The notes beneath the pieces were generated by a model that saw only the letters and a program-made list of their open reading frames with translations, was not told the DNA's origin and searched no databases. The translations under genes were made by a program, and so were the position numbers. A stretch of 5,056 nucleotides of DNA, taken from an uncultured Caulobacteraceae bacterium. GTDB taxonomy: Bacteria > Pseudomonadota > Alphaproteobacteria > Caulobacterales > Caulobacteraceae. The DNA lies in assembly GCA_903884915.1 (NCBI GenBank), contig CAISGS010000138.1:1-5056 (forward strand). Reading direction: 5' to 3'. Shown here in pieces: positions 1-3,901 of the stretch; position 1 is the first letter of the stretch, and each line of letters begins with the position of its first letter.

Positions 1-56
1 GGGGCCTAACCCCCATCGACGTCCTGCGTGCCAAGGTCCGGGCGGAGATGAACTGA
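1..56 (+). CDS. ccrM: 3' end of a gene, probably cell-cycle DNA adenine methyltransferase CcrM (partial)
   Basis: Reading frame 3 is open from the window edge and ends at TGA 54-56, giving the C-terminal peptide GLTPIDVLRAKVRAEMN. The composition is typical coding sequence, and the two other forward frames look less like it (one has a stop at 7-9). CcrM-family GANTC methyltransferases end in a short tail after the RAMA domain that resembles this peptide. From memory, ccrM lies next to mutY in Caulobacter, which supports the assignment. Seventeen residues are too few to prove it, so the name is an inference from tail similarity and gene neighbourhood. The gene converges on the toxin gene, with only five bases between the two stop codons and no room for a dedicated terminator. 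Confidence 0.45.
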   Translation, partial: GLTPIDVLRAKVRAEMN

Positions 57-61
57 ACGGG

Positions 62-457
62 CTAGAACAGAATAATGGCGTCGCTATAGGCCGCGACCTG
101 CGGATCGTGGGTCACTAGCCTTAAGGGTTCCGACAGGGACTGCGCGACCAACATGCGGTCAAAGGGATCGGCATGGTGCGCGGCAAGGGTGGCCACGGCT
201 AGGGCATGTTCAGGACTAATGTCTAAAATACTCATGCCCGCCCCTAGGAAATAGTCCAAGGCCTGCTGGGCTGAGAGCGGCATGTCGCTAGGGTGTCCGC
301 GCGCCAGACCGTGCTTGATGGCAATTTCCCAAAGACTGGCGACGCTGACGAAGAGGGTGTTGGCCTCGTCTGCGATCAGGGCTCGCACCTCTGCGGTAAG
401 CCGAGGACTATCGACAATCGCCCAAAGGGCCACATGGGTGTCGAGCAGCAGCCTCAC
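62..457 (-). CDS. PIN-domain toxin, VapC-like ribonuclease
   Basis: This 131-residue protein spans a whole PIN domain, the usual size for VapC toxins. PIN toxins are Mg2+-dependent ribonucleases that cut specific RNAs, commonly tRNA or rRNA, when freed from the antitoxin; the target here cannot be read from sequence. The acidic residues are all present: D6 in LLDTH, E44 in SLWEIAIK, D97 and D100 in ADPFDRMLVAQ, and D118 in VTHDPQV. The nuclease therefore looks intact. Translation starts at GTG (455-457), which overlaps the antitoxin TGA by four bases (GTGA). A Shine-Dalgarno-like GAGG (464-467) lies inside the antitoxin gene six bases ahead. This arrangement implies translational coupling, with antitoxin made first. 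The stop, TAG at 62-64, almost abuts the convergent gene end at 56. Family assignment is firm; the exact VapC subfamily is not. Confidence 0.93.
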   Translation of the reverse strand: MRLLLDTHVALWAIVDSPRLTAEVRALIADEANTLFVSVASLWEIAIKHGLARGHPSDMPLSAQQALDYFLGAGMSILDISPEHALAVATLAAHHADPFDRMLVAQSLSEPLRLVTHDPQVAAYSDAIILF

Positions 458-699
458 TGTTCACCTCGAAAGAGCGCCGCAACCTCCCTATCCAAGTGAT
501 CAATATCATCGGGAATGGTCAGCTTGCCCTTGGCGATCCCTAGACGTGGGCCGTGAACCTTGTCTTCCCTGAGGGGTACCAACCGAGCCGCTGGACGCCC
601 ATTACGCGCCAAGATGATTTCCTGCGCTTGGCCAGACTCAATGATATCGACCAGCCGAGACAGGTTCGATTTGGCATCGAACATATTCACATAGGACAT
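454..699 (-). CDS. Type II antitoxin, Phd/YefM family, partner of the PIN toxin
   Basis: This 81-residue protein starts at ATG 697-699. The N-terminal part (about residues 1-44) has the Phd/YefM fold signature: NMFDAKSNLSRLVDIIESG, then EIILARNGRPAARLVP. In this family that part forms a dimer that binds operator DNA. The remainder (about 50-81), containing RLGIAKGKL and a helical acidic end, is expected to wrap the toxin and occupy its active site. A strong AGGAGG (707-712) sits seven bases before the ATG, which settles the start. Its TGA overlaps the toxin start, so the two genes form one transcription unit. The unit has its own palindromic operator just upstream (711-730), consistent with the autorepression typical of such pairs. 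It lies 45 bases downstream of mutY on the same strand, so read-through from mutY is possible. Confidence 0.92.
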   Translation of the reverse strand: MSYVNMFDAKSNLSRLVDIIESGQAQEIILARNGRPAARLVPLREDKVHGPRLGIAKGKLTIPDDIDHLDREVAALFRGEQ

Positions 700-706
700 G
701 ACCCAA

Positions 707-712
707 CCTCCT
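707..712 (-). promoter_or_regulatory. Strong ribosome binding site of the antitoxin gene
   Basis: On the minus strand this reads AGGAGG, seven bases before the antitoxin ATG. It is the strongest Shine-Dalgarno match in the window, and stronger than the GAGG preceding the toxin GTG. That fits the need for excess antitoxin. Its edge overlaps the first TAGCTA operator half-site (712-717). Confidence 0.75.
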
Positions 713-730
713 AGCTAGACTTAGCTAAGT
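711..730. promoter_or_regulatory. Candidate autoregulatory operator of the toxin-antitoxin operon
   Basis: Two copies of the self-complementary hexamer TAGCTA lie at 712-717 and 722-727. Their starts are exactly 10 bp apart, about one helical turn. The first sits in the palindrome CTAGCTAG (711-718). The second is the centre of the perfect 12-base palindrome ACTTAGCTAAGT (719-730). The region is AT-richer than its flanks and lies directly upstream of the antitoxin ribosome binding site. Phd/YefM dimers usually bind paired palindromes like these and repress their own operon. The repeats are seen directly; the binding role is inferred. Confidence 0.6.
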
Positions 731-755
731 TAACCCTGTGCCCATCATTGATCAA
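727..755 (-). promoter_or_regulatory. Possible promoter of the toxin-antitoxin operon
   Basis: On the minus strand TTGATC (750-755, 4 of 6 to TTGACA) is separated by 17 bases from TAACTT (727-732, only 3 of 6 to TATAAT). The -35-like element lies in the last codons of mutY. The -10-like element overlaps the 12-base palindrome, so a repressor bound there would block polymerase. The position is right, but the -10 match is weak and another start in this AT-rich stretch is equally possible. Confidence 0.3.
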
Positions 756-1785
756 GCCCGACCTTCGCCGCCTTCAAGAACACGCTCGGCAAGGCACCAA
801 GCCCCGATAGCGGTGTCCATATGGCACCCGGCAGTTCACCCTGCGCACGCCAAACGCTCAGGGTCAGGGAAAAGTGGGTGAAGACGTGCTCGATGCTGCC
901 TGCCGATTGCCAAGCCGCTGTAATCGGGACCTCGACCTCTTGATCGGCAAAGGGCGTGCTGCGCCAATCGGTGCTGGGCAGGGCCAACATGCCGCCCAAA
1001 AGGCCTCGGTCTGGCCTGCGGATTAGGGCCACCTCACCTCTCCGCTGGATCAAAAATGCGACGCCGAAGCGATGGGGCTTAGCGGCCTTTTTGAGCTTGC
1101 GCGGATAGGTCTGTGCATCCCCGGCCTCATAGGCTTTGCACTGAGCCTGAAGCGGGCAGACCTCACAGAGCGGAGACTTGGGCCTACAGACCGTCGCGCC
1201 TAGATCCATCAAGGCCTGTGCCCAATCTCCGGGCCGATGGTCCCGCACCAAAGCCGCTGCAAGGCGCTTCAGTTCCGGCTTACTGTCTGGCAAGGGCGAG
1301 TCCACAGCATAGAGACGGCTCATCACCCGCTCGACATTGCCATCCACCACATTGGCCGCCTGATCAAAGGCAATCGCCGCCACCGCCGCCGCCGTATAGG
1401 CCCCGATGCCGGGTAGGCTCAAAAGCCCCGCCTCAGTTCTGGGAAAAACACCCCCATACTGTTTCGCGACCGCCCGAGCACAGGCCAACAGATTGCGCGC
1501 GCGCGCATAGTAGCCAAGCCCCGCCCAAGCGGCCATGACCTCGCCATCCACCTCTGCCGCCAAGGCCTCGACGGTCGGCCAGCGCTGGGTGAAGTTCAGG
1601 AAATAGGGCGTGGCGTGGGGCACGGTGGTCTGCTGCAGCATCACCTCTGACAGCCAGACAAGGTAGGGATCAGCCCGCATGCCCTGAGCCCCATCCCTTG
1701 GCCCCACCCGCCAAGGCAGACTGCGCCCATGGGCATCATACCAGCCAAGGAGCGATGAGCGGATCAAGTCGGGGTTCTGAATCAT
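745..1785 (-). CDS. mutY: A/G-specific adenine DNA glycosylase MutY
   Basis: MutY removes adenine mispaired with 8-oxoguanine, preventing G:C to T:A mutations. From the ATG at 1783-1785 the protein has 346 residues, close to the 350 of E. coli MutY. The HhH-GPD fold occupies about residues 20-220. It shows LPWR, then WLSEVMLQQT with catalytic E47, the helix-hairpin-helix LPGIGAYTA (124-132), and catalytic D148 in VVDGNVERV. The iron-sulphur cluster cysteines are C200, C207, C210 and C216, in the diagnostic C-x6-C-x2-C-x5-C spacing. The C-terminal part (about 235-346) is the NUDIX-like domain that recognises 8-oxoG, including HVFTHFSL. All key residues are present. A TTG at 1792-1794 would add three residues, but neither start has a good Shine-Dalgarno and ATG is preferred. 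The gene is divergent from dciA and upstream of the toxin-antitoxin pair. Confidence 0.97.
   Translation of the reverse strand: MIQNPDLIRSSLLGWYDAHGRSLPWRVGPRDGAQGMRADPYLVWLSEVMLQQTTVPHATPYFLNFTQRWPTVEALAAEVDGEVMAAWAGLGYYARARNLLACARAVAKQYGGVFPRTEAGLLSLPGIGAYTAAAVAAIAFDQAANVVDGNVERVMSRLYAVDSPLPDSKPELKRLAAALVRDHRPGDWAQALMDLGATVCRPKSPLCEVCPLQAQCKAYEAGDAQTYPRKLKKAAKPHRFGVAFLIQRRGEVALIRRPDRGLLGGMLALPSTDWRSTPFADQEVEVPITAAWQSAGSIEHVFTHFSLTLSVWRAQGELPGAIWTPLSGLGALPSVFLKAAKVGLDQ
1779..1783. promoter_or_regulatory. GANTC (CcrM-type methylation) site at the mutY start codon
   Basis: GAATC at 1779-1783 overlaps the ATG of mutY (minus strand 1783-1785) by one base. If the organism has CcrM, as the neighbouring gene end suggests, this site would switch between hemi- and fully methylated states in the cell cycle. 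Whether this affects mutY expression is unknown; the site is seen, the role is speculative. Confidence 0.3.
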
Positions 1786-1826
1786 GCCGAGCAAGATAGA
1801 CCACGCCCCTAATCACCCAAACTCTT

Positions 1827-1855
1827 TTGCCTCCATCGCCGCAAAGGCCTAGTCT
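1827..1855 (+). promoter_or_regulatory. Possible dciA promoter in the mutY-dciA divergent gap
   Basis: TTGCCT (1827-1832, 4 of 6 to TTGACA) lies 17 bases before TAGTCT (1850-1855, only 3 of 6 to TATAAT, partly resembling the GCTA core of Caulobacter housekeeping promoters). A start six or seven bases downstream would fall at or next to the dciA ATG (1862), giving a leaderless message. That is compatible with the lack of a Shine-Dalgarno. The gap between the two divergent start codons is only 76 bases, so both promoters must be here, but the match is weak. Confidence 0.25.
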
Positions 1856-1861
1856 GGCGGG

Positions 1862-2443
1862 ATGAAAAGGTCCCTGCCCTCTGCCGAAGAAGCGGTGCGC
1901 ATTTTGGCGCGCAAGCGGACCCGTGCGACCTTGCGATCCGCGCCGCCTGCAGGCAAGGCCTTGGCAGGACTGATCAAGGCGCTGGATGCCCGCTTCGGCC
2001 AAGGCCCCGGCGCCCTTCAGGCGCGCTGGAAAGAGATTGTCGGTGAGACCCTTGCGGCGCGGACCGAGCCGGTTAAGCTGAGCAAACCGCGCCCCACGGC
2101 CAGCGGAAGCTCGGTCGCCGTGCTCGAAATTCGCGTCGATGGCCCCGCCGCCGCGCTGGTACAGCATCAGGCCCCCGAAATCCTATCGCGGGTGAATGTC
2201 TTTTTGGGCGCTGGCTCGGTCGGCAAGCTGAGGATTGTTCAAGGCCCAGTAAAGGCCAGGATCGCCGCCCCCGCCAAGGCCGAGGCAGCCGTCAAGGCCC
2301 GGCGCCGCAAGGCACCGCTAGATGCCGCTCAAGAGGCGGAGCTGGAAGAGGGGCTATCTAAGGCCCCTGATAGCCCCCTGAAAGAGGCGCTCACCAAGCT
2401 TGGCCGCGAAGTTATGCGCAATGGAGACCGCGCTACACGTTGA
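1862..2443 (+). CDS. dciA: DciA-family (DUF721) replicative helicase loader/operator
   Basis: The 193-residue product carries a DUF721 domain at about residues 33-130. Conserved features include LQARWKEIVGETLAARTEPVKL (52-73), a strand LEIRVDGPAAALVQHQAPEIL (88-108), and RVNVFLGAG followed by KLRIVQGPV (122-130). DciA proteins bind the replicative helicase DnaB and help load it in bacteria that lack DnaC or DnaI; this role is transferred from the family. The domain is preceded by a basic N-terminus. It is followed by an Ala/Lys/Arg-rich linker (about 131-152) and a charged helical tail ending in LKEALTKLGREVMRN, as in other alphaproteobacterial members. The protein is probably cytoplasmic, having no signal peptide. 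Start is ATG 1862 without an obvious Shine-Dalgarno; stop is TGA 2441-2443. It is divergent from mutY and 100 bases ahead of the first dsbA-like gene. Confidence 0.88.
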   Translation: MKRSLPSAEEAVRILARKRTRATLRSAPPAGKALAGLIKALDARFGQGPGALQARWKEIVGETLAARTEPVKLSKPRPTASGSSVAVLEIRVDGPAAALVQHQAPEILSRVNVFLGAGSVGKLRIVQGPVKARIAAPAKAEAAVKARRRKAPLDAAQEAELEEGLSKAPDSPLKEALTKLGREVMRNGDRATR

Positions 2444-2444
2444 C

Positions 2445-2500
2445 AAAGGCGCTTGGCTGAGGCCTCAGTGCCCGCAATCGCGGCTCAGACTTCCGCCTTT
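2445..2500 (+). terminator. Inverted-repeat cluster after dciA, possible terminator or structured leader
   Basis: Directly after the dciA stop, AAAGGCG (2445-2451) is complementary to CGCCTTT (2494-2500). The segment between them contains the perfect palindrome CTGAGGCCTCAG (2457-2468), which can form a 4-bp hairpin with a GGCC loop. It also contains a second hairpin, CCGC-AATC-GCGG (2472-2483). Together they can fold as a closing stem with two internal hairpins. A run of four T (2498-2501) follows the closing stem, short for a Rho-independent terminator. The repeats are plain in the sequence; a terminator role is the simplest reading but not certain. Confidence 0.4.
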
Positions 2501-2510
2501 TGTTAGCGAT

Positions 2511-2516
2511 TACAAT
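2511..2516 (+). promoter_or_regulatory. -10-like element upstream of the first dsbA-like gene
   Basis: TACAAT matches TATAAT at 5 of 6 positions. It lies in the most AT-rich stretch of this gap, about 28 bases before the GTG start. That would place a transcript start near 2523, just before the Shine-Dalgarno. No good -35 hexamer is found 16-18 bases upstream, so the promoter call is tentative. Confidence 0.35.
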
Positions 2517-2531
2517 AGTATTTGAACGCCG

Positions 2532-2537
2532 AGAGGA
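2532..2537 (+). promoter_or_regulatory. Ribosome binding site fixing the GTG start of the first dsbA-like gene
   Basis: AGAGGA lies six bases before GTG 2544-2546. It supports this start, which also gives a proper basic-then-hydrophobic signal peptide. Confidence 0.6.
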
Positions 2538-2543
2538 CTTGCC

Positions 2544-3170
2544 GTGCGCCGATTGAAAGCCCTGTTTCTGGTCATGGTCACAAGCCTGCTCATGGTCGGC
2601 TACGGCCAGAGCGCCCACAGCGCCGTGGTCAATGATGATGACATGGTCATGGGCAACCCCAAGGCTAAGATCACTGTCGTTGAATATGCCTCAGCAAGCT
2701 GCCCACACTGCGCGGTCTTTGCGATCAATGTCTTTCCTGCCTTCAAGGCCAAATATATCGATTCAGGTCAGGTCAAATATGTCTTCCGCGAGGTCCTGAC
2801 AGAACCGGTGCAGCTGGCCGCTGCCGGGTTTATCTTGGCGCGCTGCACGGGGAAACAAAACTATTTCAAGACCTTGGACGGCGTATTCCGCGCTCAACAA
2901 GAGGTCTATGAAACCAAGAGTCTGCGCGATCCCCTGCTGAAGGTGGCCAAGTCTGCAGGCCTGACGGAGGACCAGTTCATGGCCTGTCTGACCGACAAGG
3001 CCGCGCTCGATAGCCTGAATGCCCGCGTCGAGCGGATTGCCAAGGCTGGTGATTTTGACAGCACGCCGACCTTCTTCATCAATGGCCAAAAGCTGATTGG
3101 TGAGCACAGCCTCGCCGACCTTGATGCCGCCATCGCTGCGGCCAAGAAACCGACCAAAGCCAAAAACTAA
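2544..3170 (+). CDS. DsbA-like periplasmic thiol oxidoreductase, CPHC active site (paralog 1)
   Basis: This 208-residue thioredoxin-fold protein resembles the DsbA/BdbD group (Thioredoxin_4 type), whose members make or rearrange disulphides in exported proteins. A signal peptide covers residues 1 to about 27: MRRLK, a hydrophobic core, then SAHSA with possible signal peptidase I sites after S26 or A27. The active site CPHC is at 53-56, after VVEYASAS. The cis-proline loop TPTF is at 174-177 (cis-Pro 175). A second cysteine pair, C101 and C148, lies in the inserted helical domain; alpha-type DsbAs such as that of Wolbachia have an extra disulphide there. It is about 62% identical to the next gene product (108 of 173 aligned residues by hand count). 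Where that paralog has its lipobox cysteine, this one has Y20, so it should be soluble. No DsbB partner is in the window. Start is GTG with a good Shine-Dalgarno; family is sure, substrate unknown. Confidence 0.93.
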   Translation: MRRLKALFLVMVTSLLMVGYGQSAHSAVVNDDDMVMGNPKAKITVVEYASASCPHCAVFAINVFPAFKAKYIDSGQVKYVFREVLTEPVQLAAAGFILARCTGKQNYFKTLDGVFRAQQEVYETKSLRDPLLKVAKSAGLTEDQFMACLTDKAALDSLNARVERIAKAGDFDSTPTFFINGQKLIGEHSLADLDAAIAAAKKPTKAKN

Positions 3171-3173
3171 TCA

Positions 3174-3186
3174 ACCCCAAAGGGGT
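3174..3186 (+). terminator. Short hairpin after the first dsbA-like gene, weak terminator candidate
   Basis: ACCCC (3174-3178) and GGGGT (3182-3186) form a 5-bp stem around an AAA loop, three bases after the stop codon. No T tract follows. It may slow RNA decay or attenuate read-through rather than terminate. A further long-range repeat, TCCCTCG (3189-3195) with CGAGGGA (3222-3228), lies just downstream. Confidence 0.25.
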
Positions 3187-3226
3187 CCTCCCTCGACTGA
3201 TCAAGTCCCTATGGGCGACGCCGAGG

Positions 3227-3241
3227 GAATCGCGCTTTAAT
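3227..3241 (+). promoter_or_regulatory. Possible promoter of the second dsbA-like gene with a GANTC site beside the -10
   Basis: TTTAAT (3236-3241) matches TATAAT at 5 of 6 positions and lies about 28 bases before the preferred ATG at 3270. No clear -35 element is visible. GAATC (3227-3231), the only wholly intergenic GANTC in the window, lies four bases before this element, where the promoter spacer would be. CcrM methylation could therefore touch expression of this gene. The sequences are seen directly; the regulatory meaning is inferred. Confidence 0.3.
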
Positions 3242-3257
3242 GCAACGTTTATTAGAC

Positions 3258-3262
3258 AGGAA
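3258..3262 (+). promoter_or_regulatory. Ribosome binding site deciding the start of the second dsbA-like gene
   Basis: AGGAA lies seven bases before ATG 3270-3272. The upstream in-frame ATG at 3240 has no such site and would put ten extra residues, including an Asp and two prolines, ahead of the signal peptide. Confidence 0.65.
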
Positions 3263-3269
3263 CCCGCCA

Positions 3270-3884
3270 ATGCGTGCCTTTAACCGCCTCTTGATCGTGA
3301 TGCTTTCCGGCTTGAGCCTCGCCGCCTGCGGCCAGGGAAAAGGCGGTGCGGTCACCGATGAAGAGATGTCCATGGGCAAGGCCGACGCCAAGGTCACAGT
3401 AATCGAATATGCCTCGGCTAGCTGCTCACACTGCGCGGCCTTCAACGCCGAAGTCTTCCCAGCGTTCAAGGCCAAGTATATCGATACCGGTAAGGTGAAG
3501 TACGTCTTCCGTGAGTTCCTTACCCCGCCTGCTGAACTGGCAGCCGCAGGGTTCCTGACCGCGCGGTGCGGCGGTAAGGACAAGTATTTCAGCGTTCTCG
3601 ACGGCGTTTTCCGCAGCCAAGAGGAAATCTTCCGCACCGGCGACATGCGCTCGCCGCTGGTCAAGGTCGCTAAATCAGCAGGCATGACCGAAGAGCAGTT
3701 CATGGCCTGTGTTTCGGACGAGAAGGCCCTCAAGGCCCTCGCAGCCCGGGTCGAGAAGTTCGCCAAGCAGGACAATATCACCGGCACCCCGACCTTCCTC
3801 ATCAATGGCAAAAAGCTCGATGGTGAGCAAAACCTCTCCGCCTTTGACACGGCCATCGCCGCTGCCGAAGCGGCTGCAAAATAG
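3270..3884 (+). CDS. DsbA-like thiol oxidoreductase, predicted lipoprotein, CSHC active site (paralog 2)
   Basis: From ATG 3270 this is a 204-residue thioredoxin-fold protein of the same DsbA-like family as its upstream neighbour, and clearly a tandem duplicate. The signal sequence MRAFNRLL..LSLAACGQG contains a lipobox, LAAC (17-20). C20 should be lipidated and become the first residue. The +2 residue is Gly rather than Asp, which predicts outer-membrane sorting under the usual rule. The active site is CSHC (52-55) instead of the classical CPHC. The change from Pro to Ser between the cysteines would be expected to alter redox potential. The cis-Pro loop TPTF is at 173-176 (cis-Pro 174), and the extra cysteine pair is C100 and C147. 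The 99-base gap from paralog 1 leaves room for its own promoter, while smc follows after 17 bases. A start at ATG 3240 (214 residues) is less likely. Substrates and redox partner are unknown. Confidence 0.92.
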   Translation: MRAFNRLLIVMLSGLSLAACGQGKGGAVTDEEMSMGKADAKVTVIEYASASCSHCAAFNAEVFPAFKAKYIDTGKVKYVFREFLTPPAELAAAGFLTARCGGKDKYFSVLDGVFRSQEEIFRTGDMRSPLVKVAKSAGMTEEQFMACVSDEKALKALAARVEKFAKQDNITGTPTFLINGKKLDGEQNLSAFDTAIAAAEAAAK

Positions 3885-3901
3885 GCCGCAAGACCTAGCC
3901 C

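Noticed and set aside
282..572. Two plus-strand frames antisense to the toxin-antitoxin genes
   Set aside because: They overlap each other and the well-supported toxin and antitoxin, and carry no domain or start signal.
1113..1538. A 141-codon plus-strand frame antisense to mutY
   Set aside because: It is a Pro/Arg/His-rich shadow of the MutY catalytic domain, which has every expected catalytic and cluster residue on the other strand.
1786..1794. TTG start for mutY
   Set aside because: It adds only three residues and lacks a Shine-Dalgarno; the ATG at 1783-1785 is the simpler choice.
1736..2167. A 143-codon minus-strand frame overlapping mutY start and dciA
   Set aside because: It is antisense to dciA, with low-complexity Gly/Arg/Ala composition, no domain and no plausible ribosome binding site.
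3240..3269. Upstream ATG start for the second dsbA-like gene
   Set aside because: It has no ribosome binding site and would put MQRLLDRNPP before the lipoprotein signal. ATG 3270 has AGGAA at good spacing and aligns with the start of paralog 1.
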